A stretch of 64,000 bases of DNA from Buttiauxella izardii (GTDB lineage Bacteria > Pseudomonadota > Gammaproteobacteria > Enterobacterales > Enterobacteriaceae), in the NCBI RefSeq assembly GCF_003601925.1, contig NZ_QZWH01000003.1:1-64000 (forward strand), given 5' to 3'. Below are positions 1-10,055 of the stretch, one piece after another. Under the pieces are notes generated by a model that had not been told where the DNA came from, searched no databases, and saw nothing but the letters and a program-made list of their open reading frames with translations. The translations under genes were made by a program, and so were the position numbers. Positions within the stretch are counted from its first letter, which is position 1, and every line of letters begins with the position of its first letter.

Positions 1-132
1 TTCTTCGACTTCATCAAGCAGGCCGAGATTATCTTTTACTTCTTCGTTAAACCAATGCCCCACGACTTCGTGGCCCATCGACATGCGCACCATCACCCGC
101 CCGGTGACATCGCGCAAAAATTCATATTCCAT
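1..132 (-). CDS. yacL: YacL family protein, 5' part only
   Basis: Only the first 44 codons lie in the window; the gene runs off the left edge. The start is ATG at 132. The translated N-terminus ([11 protein letters not shown], then [17 protein letters not shown]) matches E. coli YacL, an acidic soluble protein of about 120 residues (UPF0231 family) with no established function. It lies downstream of acnB on the same strand, as in E. coli. The 217-bp gap from acnB holds the repeat at 257-341 and presumably the yacL promoter. Confidence 0.9.
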   Translation of the reverse strand, partial: MEYEFLRDVTGRVMVRMSMGHEVVGHWFNEEVKDNLGLLDEVEE

Positions 133-256
133 GGTGTTTTCCTCTACCTTGCCCGGGGAAATGCAGTACCCCTTAGCGTATAGAGTAAGTATCGCAGCAA
201 AGTCGGCGAAAAACAGCGTGATGAGGAGAGGGATTGGAAATAAAAGGAAAGAAATT

Positions 257-341
257 CCCCTCTCCCGGGGGGAGAGGTTAGGGTGAGGGCGTTCAATATT
301 ACACAACCCTCACCCCTGCCCTCTCCCTGAGGGAGAGGGGG
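257..341. repeat. REP/BIME-like inverted repeat pair (CCCTCTCCC type)
   Basis: There are two G/C-rich palindromic units in opposite orientation. The left hairpin at 257-277 is followed by ttagggtgaggg. The mirror-image ccctcacccctg at 307-318 is followed by the right hairpin at 319-339. The arms can also pair with each other into one long structure. CCCTCACCC/CCCTCTCCC repeats of this kind are common between genes in Enterobacteriaceae. Lying after acnB on the transcript, the structure could protect the acnB 3' end or act as a terminator; that is inference. Confidence 0.75.
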
Positions 342-349
342 AAGCCATC

Positions 350-2947
350 TTAAACCGCAGTCTGGAAAATCACGCCGTCAGCTTTCTCGGTGTACTGAGA
401 AAGTTTGTCGAAGTTCAGATAACGGTAAGTATCAACCGCCGTCTTATCCACCTGCGCCATAAAGGTCTGGTACTCGTCAGGCGTTGGCAGTTTGCCCAGC
501 AGTGAAGCCACTGCGGCCAGTTCTGCGGAAGCCAGGTAGACGTTCGCGCCAGTCCCTAAACGGTTAGGGAAGTTACGGGTAGAAGTGGAAACCACGGTCG
601 AACCGTCTGCCACACGCGCCTGGTTACCCATGCACAGTGAACAGCCAGGGATTTCGATACGCGCACCGCTCTTACCAAACACGCTGTAATAGCCTTCCTC
701 AGTCAACTGAGCGGCATCCATACGCGTTGGTGGCGCAACCCACAGGCGAGTTGGTAACTGGCCTTTGTGGCTATCGAGCAGTTTACCCGCCGCACGGAAG
801 TGACCGATGTTGGTCATGCAAGAACCGATAAACACTTCGTCGATTTTCTCGCCCTGAACATCAGACAGCAGACGCGCGTCATCCGGATCGTTTGGCGCAC
901 ACAGGATTGGCTCTTTGATATCGTTCAAGTCGATTTCGATGATCTCTGCGTATTCCGCATCAGCATCGGCTTCCATCAACTGAGGATCCGCCAGCCATTT
1001 TTCCATGCCCTGAATACGGCGCTCAAGCGTACGGCGATCGCCGTAACCTTCTGCGATCATCCACTTCAGCAGCACGATGTTGGAGCTGAGATATTCAGCA
1101 ATCGGCTCGCGATCAAGCTTGATGGTACAGCCCGCAGCAGAACGCTCGGCGGAAGCATCAGTCAGCTCAAACGCCTGTTCTACTTTCAGCGTTGGCAGGC
1201 CTTCAATTTCCAGGATGCGGCCAGAGAAGATGTTTTTCTTACCTTTCTTCTCAACGGTCAGCAGGCCTTGTTTGATGGCATACAGCGGGATGGCGTGAAC
1301 CAGGTCGCGCAGCGTAATACCCGGCTGCATTTTGCCTTTGAAGCGCACCAGCACCGACTCAGGCATATCCAATGGCATCACGCCAGTTGCCGCAGCAAAC
1401 GCCACCAGACCAGAACCCGCCGGGAAGGAAATCCCGATGGGGAAACGAGTGTGGGAATCACCGCCAGTACCGACGGTATCCGGCAAAAGCATACGGTTCA
1501 GCCAGGAGTGGATAACGCCATCGCCAGGACGCAGCGACACGCCGCCACGGTTCATGATGAAGTCCGGCAGCGTGTGGTGAGTATTCACATCCACCGGCTT
1601 AGGATAAGCGGCGGTGTGGCAGAAGGACTGCATCACCAAATCAGCGGAGAAGCCCAGGCACGCCAGGTCTTTCAGTTCATCACGGGTCATTGGACCGGTG
1701 GTATCCTGAGAACCGACAGAGGTCATTTTTGGTTCGCAGTATTGGTTTGGTCGAATGCCTTCCACACCACATGCGCGGCCAACCATTTTCTGCGCCAGAG
1801 AGAAGCCACGAGTGCTCGCAACCACATCTTTCGCCTGCACGAATACTTCACTGCGTGGCAAGTCCAGCGCTTCGCGCGCTTTGGTTGTCAGACCGCGACC
1901 GATGATCAGCGGAATACGGCCACCGGCACGAACTTCGTCCAGCAGCACGTCAGTTTTCAGTTCGAAATTAGCGATAACGGCGTTGGTTTCGTGGTTACGC
2001 ACTTCGCCTTTGTACGGGTAAATGTCGATAACATCGCCCATGTTCAGGTCGTTAACGTCGACTTCGATAGGTAGCGCGCCCGCATCCTCCATGGTGTTGA
2101 AGAAGATTGGCGCAATTTTGCCACCGAGCACCACACCACCGCCGCGCTTGTTCGGCACGTTCGGGATATCGTCGCCCATGAACCACAGTACGGAGTTGGT
2201 CGCAGATTTACGCGAAGAACCGGTACCGACTACGTCGCCAACATATGCCAGCGGGAAACCTTTTTTGTTTAACGCTTCGATCTGCTTGATCGGGCCAACG
2301 CTACCAGGTTGATCCGGCTCGATACCTTCGCGGGCGTTTTTCAGCATCGCTAATGCGTGCAGAGGAATGTCCGGGCGCGACCAGGCGTCTGGTGCCGGAG
2401 ACAGGTCATCGGTGTTGGTTTCACCAGTGACTTTAAAGACGGTAACAGTGATTTTCTCAGCCAGTTTAGGGCGAGACAGGAACCACTCGGCATCAGCCCA
2501 GGATTTCAGCACTTTTTGCGCGTGGGTGTTACCTGCTTTGGCTTTCTCTTCGACGTCGTAAAAGTTATCGAACATCAGCAGCGTGTGAGAAAGCGCTTTC
2601 GCGGCAATCGCGGCCAGCTTTTCGTTATCCAGCGCGTCAATCAGCGGATGAATGTTGTAGCCGCCTTGCATGGTGCCAAGCAGTTCTACAGCTTTCTCAG
2701 GGGAGATTAACGGGGAAGTGGCTTCACCTTTGGTGATAGCAGCCAGGAAACCGGCTTTGACGTAGGCGGCTTCATCAACGCCTGGCGGAACACGATTGGT
2801 AATAAGATCTAAAAGGAATTCTTCTTCACCCGCTGGCGGGGTTTTCAGCAGCTCGACCAGTGCGGCCATTTGGGATGCTTCTAAAGGTTTTGGAACAATC
2901 CCATCTGCAGCACGTTCGGCTACGTGCTTACGGTATTCTTCTAGCAC
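350..2947 (-). CDS. acnB: Aconitate hydratase B (bifunctional aconitase / 2-methylisocitrate dehydratase)
   Basis: AcnB isomerises citrate and isocitrate through cis-aconitate in the TCA cycle, and in the methylcitrate cycle hydrates methylaconitate. The protein is 865 residues, exactly the E. coli length, if translation starts at GTG 2947 ([12 protein letters not shown]); the 17-codon in-frame extension upstream is discarded. AGGAGA lies just before this GTG. The layout is HEAT-like domain first, then the swivelling domain 4, then domains 1-3. The [4Fe-4S] cysteines are visible near residues 710 (FIGSCMTN) and 769/772 (PGCSLCMGN). In family members the apo form binds mRNA. The gene is monocistronic, between yacL and the glucosidase gene. 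Confidence 0.97.
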   Translation of the reverse strand: MLEEYRKHVAERAADGIVPKPLEASQMAALVELLKTPPAGEEEFLLDLITNRVPPGVDEAAYVKAGFLAAITKGEATSPLISPEKAVELLGTMQGGYNIHPLIDALDNEKLAAIAAKALSHTLLMFDNFYDVEEKAKAGNTHAQKVLKSWADAEWFLSRPKLAEKITVTVFKVTGETNTDDLSPAPDAWSRPDIPLHALAMLKNAREGIEPDQPGSVGPIKQIEALNKKGFPLAYVGDVVGTGSSRKSATNSVLWFMGDDIPNVPNKRGGGVVLGGKIAPIFFNTMEDAGALPIEVDVNDLNMGDVIDIYPYKGEVRNHETNAVIANFELKTDVLLDEVRAGGRIPLIIGRGLTTKAREALDLPRSEVFVQAKDVVASTRGFSLAQKMVGRACGVEGIRPNQYCEPKMTSVGSQDTTGPMTRDELKDLACLGFSADLVMQSFCHTAAYPKPVDVNTHHTLPDFIMNRGGVSLRPGDGVIHSWLNRMLLPDTVGTGGDSHTRFPIGISFPAGSGLVAFAAATGVMPLDMPESVLVRFKGKMQPGITLRDLVHAIPLYAIKQGLLTVEKKGKKNIFSGRILEIEGLPTLKVEQAFELTDASAERSAAGCTIKLDREPIAEYLSSNIVLLKWMIAEGYGDRRTLERRIQGMEKWLADPQLMEADADAEYAEIIEIDLNDIKEPILCAPNDPDDARLLSDVQGEKIDEVFIGSCMTNIGHFRAAGKLLDSHKGQLPTRLWVAPPTRMDAAQLTEEGYYSVFGKSGARIEIPGCSLCMGNQARVADGSTVVSTSTRNFPNRLGTGANVYLASAELAAVASLLGKLPTPDEYQTFMAQVDKTAVDTYRYLNFDKLSQYTEKADGVIFQTAV

Positions 2948-3159
2948 GACGGTTCTCCTCGCTCTCATTGTCATTTCGGTTCCGGCTATTCTCTTCACGC
3001 TCCTGTGAGACAGCAGTTAGTAGGGTAAATGCCCGGTTCCGCGACGGGCAGCATAGCAGGATTTTCAGGGAGGGTGAATGTGTTTACAAAAAAGCAACAT
3101 TAAATACTTGCTGAATCGTTAAGGGCAAATAAGAAGGTTTTTGTAGGGGGAAAAGCGCA

Positions 3160-3208
3160 GCGTCATCCACCGGGAAATGTCAGATGACGCAGGCTTATCC
3201 GAGCGACG
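3160..3208. repeat. REP-like palindrome between the glucosidase gene and acnB
   Basis: An 8-bp perfect inverted repeat, GCGTCATC (3160-3167) and GATGACGC (3183-3190), is followed by ggcttatccgagcgacg. That tail resembles the CTTATCCGGCCTAC part of enterobacterial REP units. It lies 14 bp after the stop codon of the minus-strand glycosidase gene, where REPs commonly occur. It could equally be a simple 3' stem-loop of that gene. Confidence 0.45.
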
Positions 3209-3221
3209 TTAAAAAGAGGAA

Positions 3222-4718
<1,497 letters not shown>

Positions 4719-4744
4719 TTAGCAAACCACCGCCCATCCGGGTT

Positions 4745-4763
4745 TAAACCACTTTTGAACCTC
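4745..4763 (-). promoter_or_regulatory. 19-nt repeat copy 1, candidate GntR operator upstream of the glucosidase gene
   Basis: The plus-strand sequence taaaccacttttgaacctc recurs without mismatch at 5614-5632, in the same orientation, where it covers the ribosome-binding site and GTG start of the gntR gene. This copy lies about 93-111 bp before the glucosidase ATG and has no coding role. It borders a GGTTTAAACC palindrome at 4741-4750. A shared site in front of both genes fits autoregulation plus target control by the GntR protein; this is inference. Confidence 0.5.
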
Positions 4764-4901
4764 TTAAGAGAGCCTAATCACAGGGGTTGTGAGCCTGCGC
4801 TTAGATAATCATGATAAGAGGTGCATTTATACTGGAGTTTCTGAACAACTTTTTTACCGGGAAATGTGATCGATGATCAGAATTAACGCCCCCGGAGAGG
4901 A

Positions 4902-5621
4902 TCATTTCCCAGCCTGGCTCAATCTACGCGGCAAGAAATATTTCACCTGAAACTCGAACACATTGGTATAGAGAATCGAATAATCGATGGGGTTATTGCT
5001 CTCATCAATAGATTGCGTCTCCATTTTAATAATGGGATCACGGACGCTGATATGCAGCATTTTGGCGATGTCAGGGGAAGGCAGAACCGGTTGAAACGAC
5101 TCGTAGCAGCCCTGAATAATGACGTTACATTCGTCTTCAATGTAGGAAAATTTTGATTTCTTCATGTGGTTTACCGTCAGATCGGGAAAGCGATTAACGG
5201 AAAGCCAGGTTTCCTCAAGTTGCATCGGCACATCATCAATGTGGCGTAAACGCTTGGAGTAATAGACCGGTTCACCCACTGCTAGCTGCAAGCGAGTGGC
5301 GATCTCCTCGGATGCTTCCTGCAACTCAAATCTCAGCACCTGGCTGGTCGGCTTTTTCCCTTCGCTGCGGGCGATTTCCGTAAAACTATCAAGATGGGTG
5401 ACGAACGCCTGGAAATGCTTGTTGCGCAGATAAGTTCCGGAGCCATGCCTGCGCTCAATCAACTCTTCTTGTTCGAGGACTTTTAACGCCTTTCTCAACG
5501 TATTTCGCGAAACATTAAAAGACTCCGCCAACTCCTTTTCCGAAGGGAGAATATCGCCAATGCTGTACGTCGGACTGCTAATTCTGTTTTTTAGTAAGTT
5601 AACCACATCTTTGTAAACCAC
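4902..5621 (-). CDS. GntR family transcriptional regulator, HutC/UTRA subfamily
   Basis: The protein is 239 residues if it starts at GTG 5621, seven bases after GGAGG; the in-frame ATG further upstream (5729) has no such support and would add 36 atypical residues. Residues 5-65 form the winged helix-turn-helix (PSEKELAESFNVSRNTLRKAL), and about 85-225 form a UTRA ligand-binding domain. UTRA regulators of sugar operons usually bind phosphosugars and release DNA, so a phospho-beta-glucoside signal is plausible. The gene lies upstream of the glucosidase on the same strand with a 249-bp gap. Its start region contains the second copy of the 19-nt repeat. Confidence 0.88.
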   Translation of the reverse strand: MVYKDVVNLLKNRISSPTYSIGDILPSEKELAESFNVSRNTLRKALKVLEQEELIERRHGSGTYLRNKHFQAFVTHLDSFTEIARSEGKKPTSQVLRFELQEASEEIATRLQLAVGEPVYYSKRLRHIDDVPMQLEETWLSVNRFPDLTVNHMKKSKFSYIEDECNVIIQGCYESFQPVLPSPDIAKMLHISVRDPIIKMETQSIDESNNPIDYSILYTNVFEFQVKYFLPRRLSQAGK

Positions 5622-5632
5622 TTTTGAACCTC
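5614..5632 (-). promoter_or_regulatory. 19-nt repeat copy 2, over the gntR ribosome-binding site and start codon
   Basis: This is the perfect second copy of taaaccacttttgaacctc. On the minus strand it reads GAGG, then the spacer, then the GTG start codon of the regulator. A protein bound here would block initiation or elongation of its own gene, which is the classical arrangement for autorepression. Conversely copy 1 could be a duplicated scrap of the gntR start region left by the event that brought in the cassette. Confidence 0.5.
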
Positions 5633-5827
5633 CAGACCTTCTCCAGGGAACATCACTTTCCCAATACGCCTTCTGCGCAACTCGAAATAATATTTCACGA
5701 TTTCGGACAAGATTCCCGGCAAGAATCACCGTTTAAGTCAAAAATTAAACTATCAGCTATCTATACTCGCCAGATACAGCCGCCTACCGGCATAGCGCAT
5801 TACTTCTGTAATATCAGGAGAAGTTAA

Positions 5828-7519
5828 ATGAAGTTGCCATTCAAGCCTCATATTCTTGCCATTATTTGTAGTGCCGGCATTTTAGCGGCGTCTGGGGTTC
5901 TGTATGTTAAGAGCCAGACCACGCCTCCAACAACCCCAACACCCACGGCTCAGACGACGCAACCCGCTCCAGCGGCGCAACCCGCCCCTGCCCCGGCCAC
6001 ACCAGTGGCGACGGCGACTCAACCCACGTTTAGTACCGCTCAACTCGACCAGTGGGTTGCGCCAGTTGCGCTCTATCCTGACCCGCTTTTGTCTCAGGTT
6101 TTGATGGCGTCAACTTACCCGGCCAATGTGGTTCAGGCGGTGCAGTGGTCACGCGATAACCCGAAGATGCAGGGTGATGCGGCGATTCAGGCGGTAGCGA
6201 ACCAGCCGTGGGATCCGAGTGTGAAATCTCTCGTCGCCTTCCCGCAGTTGATGGCCCTGATGGGTGAAAACCCGGAATGGGTGCAGAACCTGGGGGATGC
6301 GTTTTTAGCCCAGCCGCAAGATGTGATGGATTCCGTGCAGAAATTGCGTTTACTGGCGCAGCAAACGGGATCGTTAAAAACAACGCCGCAGCAAACGGTG
6401 ACCAGCACGCCTGTAACGGTTAATCAGAATACGACGGTTGCCGCACCGGCCCCGGCCACGACAAGTTCATCGTCATCAAAAACCGTCGCCGCAGCGCCTG
6501 CGGAAACCATCATTAAAATCGAGCCGACCGATCCGCAAGTGGTGTATGTGCCGAACTACAACCCGTCAACGGTGTATGGCACCTGGCCGAACACGGCCTA
6601 TCCGCCGACGTATCTCCCACCTCCTCCGGGGCAGCAGTTCACCGACAGCCTGGTGCGCGGCTTTGGTTACAGCCTGGGCGTGGCGACCACTTATGCGCTG
6701 TTCAGTAGCTTTGACTGGGACGACGACGATTATCACCATCATGATGATTACCATGGCGGCGGGAGCAACAATAATATCAATATTAACAATGTTAATAATT
6801 TCAACCGGATATCGGGTCAAAATCTCCAGAATCGCAATACGACCTGGCAGCATAACCCGGCCTATCGCAACGGCGTTCCGTACCATGATAACGCGGTCGC
6901 TCAGCGTTATCATCAGACCAACGTTGCAGGTGGTTTGAGCGCAACGCAACGTGCGCCCGTTAATCGTGACGCCCAACGCCAGGCGGCAGCGACTCAGTTG
7001 CAGCAGAATAAAGGACGCATTGACGCAGCGGCCCCGCAACTGGCTTCGCGCGATGCTCAGCGTAAAGCGTCTTCGCAACAACTGAACCAGATTGCCCAGC
7101 GCAATAATTACCGTGGCTATGATTCACAAAACACCGATGCGCGCCGCGATGCCGCAAAACAACAGTTCAACAATTCGACCTCTCAGCAACGTAAAGACGC
7201 GGTCAAAAATCAGGTAAACCATCCGACTGCGCAACAACAGCAGCGTCGTGAGACGGCTAAAAATCAGGTCAATCACCCTACAGCGCAGCAACAGCAGCGT
7301 CGCGAAACGGCTCAGCAACACCGCAGCAGTGGAAACCTCAGCCAGACGCATCGCACAGCAGCCACACGTCCAAATGCGTTTAGCGGAAATGACAGTCGCT
7401 CCCCTTCCTGGCAGGCACAAAGCCAGCGTGGGCAACAAAGCCTTAATCGCTCCAGTCATCAGCAGCGTCCGGCTAACAGAGAGCGTCCAGCTGAACATCG
7501 TGAATTTCATCGTCGCTAA
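5828..7519 (+). CDS. yacH: DUF3300 domain protein, YacH
   Basis: This 563-residue envelope protein has no assigned function. The N-terminus (MKLPFKPHILAIICSAGILAAS) is a membrane/export signal, nearly identical to E. coli YacH, followed by a Pro/Thr/Ala linker. Residues about 65-285 hold the DUF3300 domain, including WVAPVALYPDPLLSQVLMASTYP. Next comes an acidic/His/Asn tract (DWDDDDYHHHDDYH, then Asn/Ile-rich) and a Gln/Arg-rich C-terminus with two identical 18-residue repeats. The Asp/His tract suggests metal binding and the tail suggests an extended or coiled structure, both inference. GGAGAA precedes the ATG. The position next to lpd and the orientation match E. coli. A DUF2950 gene follows after 12 bp, probably in one operon. 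Confidence 0.88.
   Translation: MKLPFKPHILAIICSAGILAASGVLYVKSQTTPPTTPTPTAQTTQPAPAAQPAPAPATPVATATQPTFSTAQLDQWVAPVALYPDPLLSQVLMASTYPANVVQAVQWSRDNPKMQGDAAIQAVANQPWDPSVKSLVAFPQLMALMGENPEWVQNLGDAFLAQPQDVMDSVQKLRLLAQQTGSLKTTPQQTVTSTPVTVNQNTTVAAPAPATTSSSSSKTVAAAPAETIIKIEPTDPQVVYVPNYNPSTVYGTWPNTAYPPTYLPPPPGQQFTDSLVRGFGYSLGVATTYALFSSFDWDDDDYHHHDDYHGGGSNNNININNVNNFNRISGQNLQNRNTTWQHNPAYRNGVPYHDNAVAQRYHQTNVAGGLSATQRAPVNRDAQRQAAATQLQQNKGRIDAAAPQLASRDAQRKASSQQLNQIAQRNNYRGYDSQNTDARRDAAKQQFNNSTSQQRKDAVKNQVNHPTAQQQQRRETAKNQVNHPTAQQQQRRETAQQHRSSGNLSQTHRTAATRPNAFSGNDSRSPSWQAQSQRGQQSLNRSSHQQRPANRERPAEHREFHRR
7205..7312 (+). repeat. Two tandem 54-bp repeats inside yacH
   Basis: The units at 7205-7258 and 7259-7312 each encode the same 18 residues, KNQVNHPTAQQQQRRETA. 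The DNA differs at eight codons (for example gta/gtc, aac/aat, cat/cac, ccg/cct), and every difference is synonymous. The repeat is therefore old rather than a fresh slippage product, and the protein sequence has been held constant. Confidence 0.95.
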
Positions 7520-7531
7520 CGGGGAGGCATC

Positions 7532-8380
7532 ATGAAAAATCGTATGAAGTTAAGTGCACTTGTAATGTTGATGCTACCTGCCTTTGTTCAGGCGCAGCAG
7601 ATGTTTACCACGCCGGAAAAGGCGGCCAGCTCATTTGCCACGGCGGTGATAAACCAGGATGAAGCCGCGCTGACCGAGGTGTTGGGCGATAACTGGCGGC
7701 AATATCTGCCTGATGAAAAAGCCGACCCGGAAGCGGTCGCCCGCTTTGTTCGTGACTGGAAAGTCAGCCACAATATTGATGAACAAGGCGATACCGCGCA
7801 CCTGAATGTCGGGCAGGAAAACTGGCAGTTGCCCATTCCGATGGTGAAAACGGACGCCGGCTGGCATTTTGATATGCAAAAAGCCGCTGATGAAATTCTT
7901 ACCCGCACCATCGGCCTTAACGAGCTATCAGCCATTCAGGCGATACAAGCCTATGTAGCGGCACAGCAAGATTATTATCAGCTGGATCAACAATACGCTC
8001 AGAAGTTTCTCAGTACTGAAGGCAAGAAAGATGGCTTGTACTGGCCCGCAGCACCTGGCGAAGCGCCCAGCCCTCTCGGCCCAAGTTTCAGCCCTGAACA
8101 CCCGGAATTGGGTTATCACGGCTACCATTTCCGAATTCTGACCGCTCAGGGTGCAGACGCACCGGGTGGGGCGAAGAACTATATTCGCGATGGGAAAATG
8201 GCGGATGGCTTTGCTTTAGTCGCCTGGCCTGTGGAATACGGGGAAACGGGAGTGACTACGTTTATGGTGAATAACCAGGGCGTGGTTTATCAGAAGGATT
8301 TGGGCGAAGAAACCGCAGAGAAAGTGCAGGAAATAAAAGAGTTCAATCCGGATAAAAGCTGGCAGGAAGAGCAACAGTAA
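7532..8380 (+). CDS. DUF2950 family periplasmic protein
   Basis: A 282-residue protein with a cleavable-looking signal peptide (MKNRMKLSALVMLMLPAFVQA, cut before QQ). The mature part looks like DUF2950: an N-terminal region (TPEKAASSFATAVINQDEAALTEVLGDNW) that resembles a SnoaL/NTF2-type fold in pattern, then YYWP-like and GYHGYHFRILTAQG motifs and a C-terminal strand-rich region. There is no known function. GGGGAGG before the ATG and a 12-bp gap after yacH suggest co-transcription. From memory DUF3300 and DUF2950 genes are often neighbours in proteobacteria; E. coli K-12 has only the former. A shared terminator with lpd follows. Confidence 0.82.
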   Translation: MKNRMKLSALVMLMLPAFVQAQQMFTTPEKAASSFATAVINQDEAALTEVLGDNWRQYLPDEKADPEAVARFVRDWKVSHNIDEQGDTAHLNVGQENWQLPIPMVKTDAGWHFDMQKAADEILTRTIGLNELSAIQAIQAYVAAQQDYYQLDQQYAQKFLSTEGKKDGLYWPAAPGEAPSPLGPSFSPEHPELGYHGYHFRILTAQGADAPGGAKNYIRDGKMADGFALVAWPVEYGETGVTTFMVNNQGVVYQKDLGEETAEKVQEIKEFNPDKSWQEEQQ

Positions 8381-8387
8381 TCCATAA

Positions 8388-8414
8388 AAAAAAGCGGCCT
8401 AAGCCGCTTTTTTC
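8388..8414. terminator. Bidirectional terminator between the DUF2950 gene and lpd
   Basis: Stem GCGGC (8394-8398) pairs with GCCGC (8403-8407) around a 4-nt loop, flanked by an A run on the left and a T run on the right. It can therefore stop transcripts from both convergent genes. Confidence 0.85.
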
Positions 8415-8429
8415 TTATCCTTCAGGCGA

Positions 8430-9854
8430 TTACTTCTTTTTCGCTTTCGGGTTTGGCAGGTCGGTGATGCTACCTTCGAAAATCTCAGCAGCCAGACCTA
8501 CAGACTCGTGCAGAGTCGGGTGCGCGTGGATGGTGAGCGCGATGTCTTCAGCGTCACAACCCATTTCGATAGCCAGACCGATTTCGCCCAACAGCTCGCC
8601 GCCGTTAGTCCCGACAATCGCACCACCGATAACACGGTGAGTTTCTTTGTCGAAGATCAGTTTGGTCATACCGTCTGCGCAATCGGAAGCGATAGCACGG
8701 CCAGAAGCTGCCCACGGGAAGGTGGCGGTTTCATAGCTGATGCCTTTCTCTTTCGCTTCTTTCTCGGTCAGACCTACCCATGCAACTTCTGGTTCGGTGT
8801 ACGCGATTGAAGGAATCACTTTCGGGTCGAAGTAGTGCTTCATGCCGGCGATAACTTCAGCGGCAACGTGACCTTCGTGAACACCTTTGTGAGCAAGCAT
8901 TGGCTGGCCGACGATATCGCCGATAGCATAGATGTGCGGCACGTTAGTGCGCATTTGCTTGTCGGTACGAATGAAGCCACGGTCATCAACTTCAACGCCT
9001 GCAGCGCCAGCATCGAGCAGCTTACCGTTAGGTACGCGACCGATAGCGACCAGAACCGCGTCGTAACGCTGTGGTTCAGCAGGCGCTTTTTTGCCTTCCA
9101 TTGTGACGTAGATACCATCTTCTTTGGCTTCTACCGCAGTCACTTTGGTTTCCAGCATCAGGTTGAATTGCTTGCTGATACGCTTGGTGAAGACTTTCAC
9201 CACGTCTTTGTCAGCAGCAGGGATAACCTGGTCGAACATCTCAACCACGTCAATCTCTGAACCCAGCGCATGGTACACGGTACCCATTTCCAGACCGATG
9301 ATACCGCCGCCCATAACCAGCATGCGTTTTGGTACGGATTTCAGTTCCAGTGCGTCGGTAGAATCCCATACGCGTGGATCTTCATGCGGAATGAATGGCA
9401 GTTGAATCGGACGAGAACCCGCCGCGATGATTGCGTTGTCGAAAGTGATAGTCGTTGGACCATTTTCGCCTTCAACAACCAGGGTGTTAGCGCCGGTAAA
9501 TTTACCCAGACCATTTACCACTTTAACTTTACGACCTTTCGCCATACCAGACAGGCCACCAGTCAACTGGTTGATAACCTTTTCTTTCCAGGTACGGATT
9601 TTGTCGATGTCAGTTTTCGGCTCGCCGAAAACAATACCGTGCTCAGCCAGTGCTTTCGCTTCTTCGATAACTTTAGCAACGTGCAGCAGGGCTTTAGAAG
9701 GGATACAGCCAACGTTCAGACAAACACCACCGAGGGTGCTGTAACGCTCGACAATGACGGTCTCCAGACCTAAATCAGCGCAACGGAATGCAGCAGAATA
9801 ACCTGCCGGGCCTGCCCCAAGTACGACGACCTGAGTTTTGATTTCAGTACTCAT
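8430..9854 (-). CDS. lpd: Dihydrolipoyl dehydrogenase (E3)
   Basis: This flavoenzyme reoxidises dihydrolipoyl groups of the pyruvate and 2-oxoglutarate dehydrogenases and the glycine cleavage H protein, passing electrons to NAD+. The protein is 474 residues, as in E. coli: FAD Rossmann motif GAGPAGYSA near 13-21, redox cysteines 45 and 50 (GGVCLNVGC), NAD-binding GGGIIGLEMG mid-protein, and the C-terminal catalytic His/Glu in HAHPTLHE near 445. Two adjacent ATGs (9857, 9854) both follow AAGAGG; 9854 gives the family start MSTEIKTQ. A terminator behind aceF and a 201-bp gap point to its own promoter in addition to any readthrough. Confidence 0.97.
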   Translation of the reverse strand: MSTEIKTQVVVLGAGPAGYSAAFRCADLGLETVIVERYSTLGGVCLNVGCIPSKALLHVAKVIEEAKALAEHGIVFGEPKTDIDKIRTWKEKVINQLTGGLSGMAKGRKVKVVNGLGKFTGANTLVVEGENGPTTITFDNAIIAAGSRPIQLPFIPHEDPRVWDSTDALELKSVPKRMLVMGGGIIGLEMGTVYHALGSEIDVVEMFDQVIPAADKDVVKVFTKRISKQFNLMLETKVTAVEAKEDGIYVTMEGKKAPAEPQRYDAVLVAIGRVPNGKLLDAGAAGVEVDDRGFIRTDKQMRTNVPHIYAIGDIVGQPMLAHKGVHEGHVAAEVIAGMKHYFDPKVIPSIAYTEPEVAWVGLTEKEAKEKGISYETATFPWAASGRAIASDCADGMTKLIFDKETHRVIGGAIVGTNGGELLGEIGLAIEMGCDAEDIALTIHAHPTLHESVGLAAEIFEGSITDLPNPKAKKK

Positions 9855-10023
9855 CATGACCTCTTAATTTATTTCCGGCGGTCCCTGGTCTTTAACGCCC
9901 ATTGCCACCGGGACGTTCTATCCGCACGTAGTCTACAAAACTGTTAACAATTTTGAAACAACAAACGGCAAACGAATTGTCCTTTGCATCAGATAATCTC
10001 GAACTGCATCACGAGATTACCAG

Positions 10024-10052
10024 AAAAAAGCCGACCGAATGGCCGGCTTTTT
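10024..10052 (-). terminator. Terminator after aceF
   Basis: In the minus-strand reading AAAAAGCCG (complement of 10044-10052) pairs with CGGCTTTTT (complement of 10025-10033) and is followed by a T run. It begins 3 bp after the aceF stop and separates aceEF from lpd. Confidence 0.85.
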
Positions 10053-10055
10053 GGC

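Noticed and set aside
767-2074. 435-codon open frame on the plus strand across acnB
   Set aside because: It is antisense to a perfect-length AcnB, has no ribosome-binding site and no recognisable family features.
2948-2998. AcnB start at the upstream in-frame ATG (882 residues)
   Set aside because: The GTG at 2947 gives the exact 865-residue family length and has AGGAGA in front; the extension has neither homology nor a better site.
4855-4885. CRP site or terminator after gntR (tgtgatcgatgatcaga)
   Set aside because: The left half fits CRP but the right half does not, and the TGATC/GATCA stem has a 3-nt loop with no T run.
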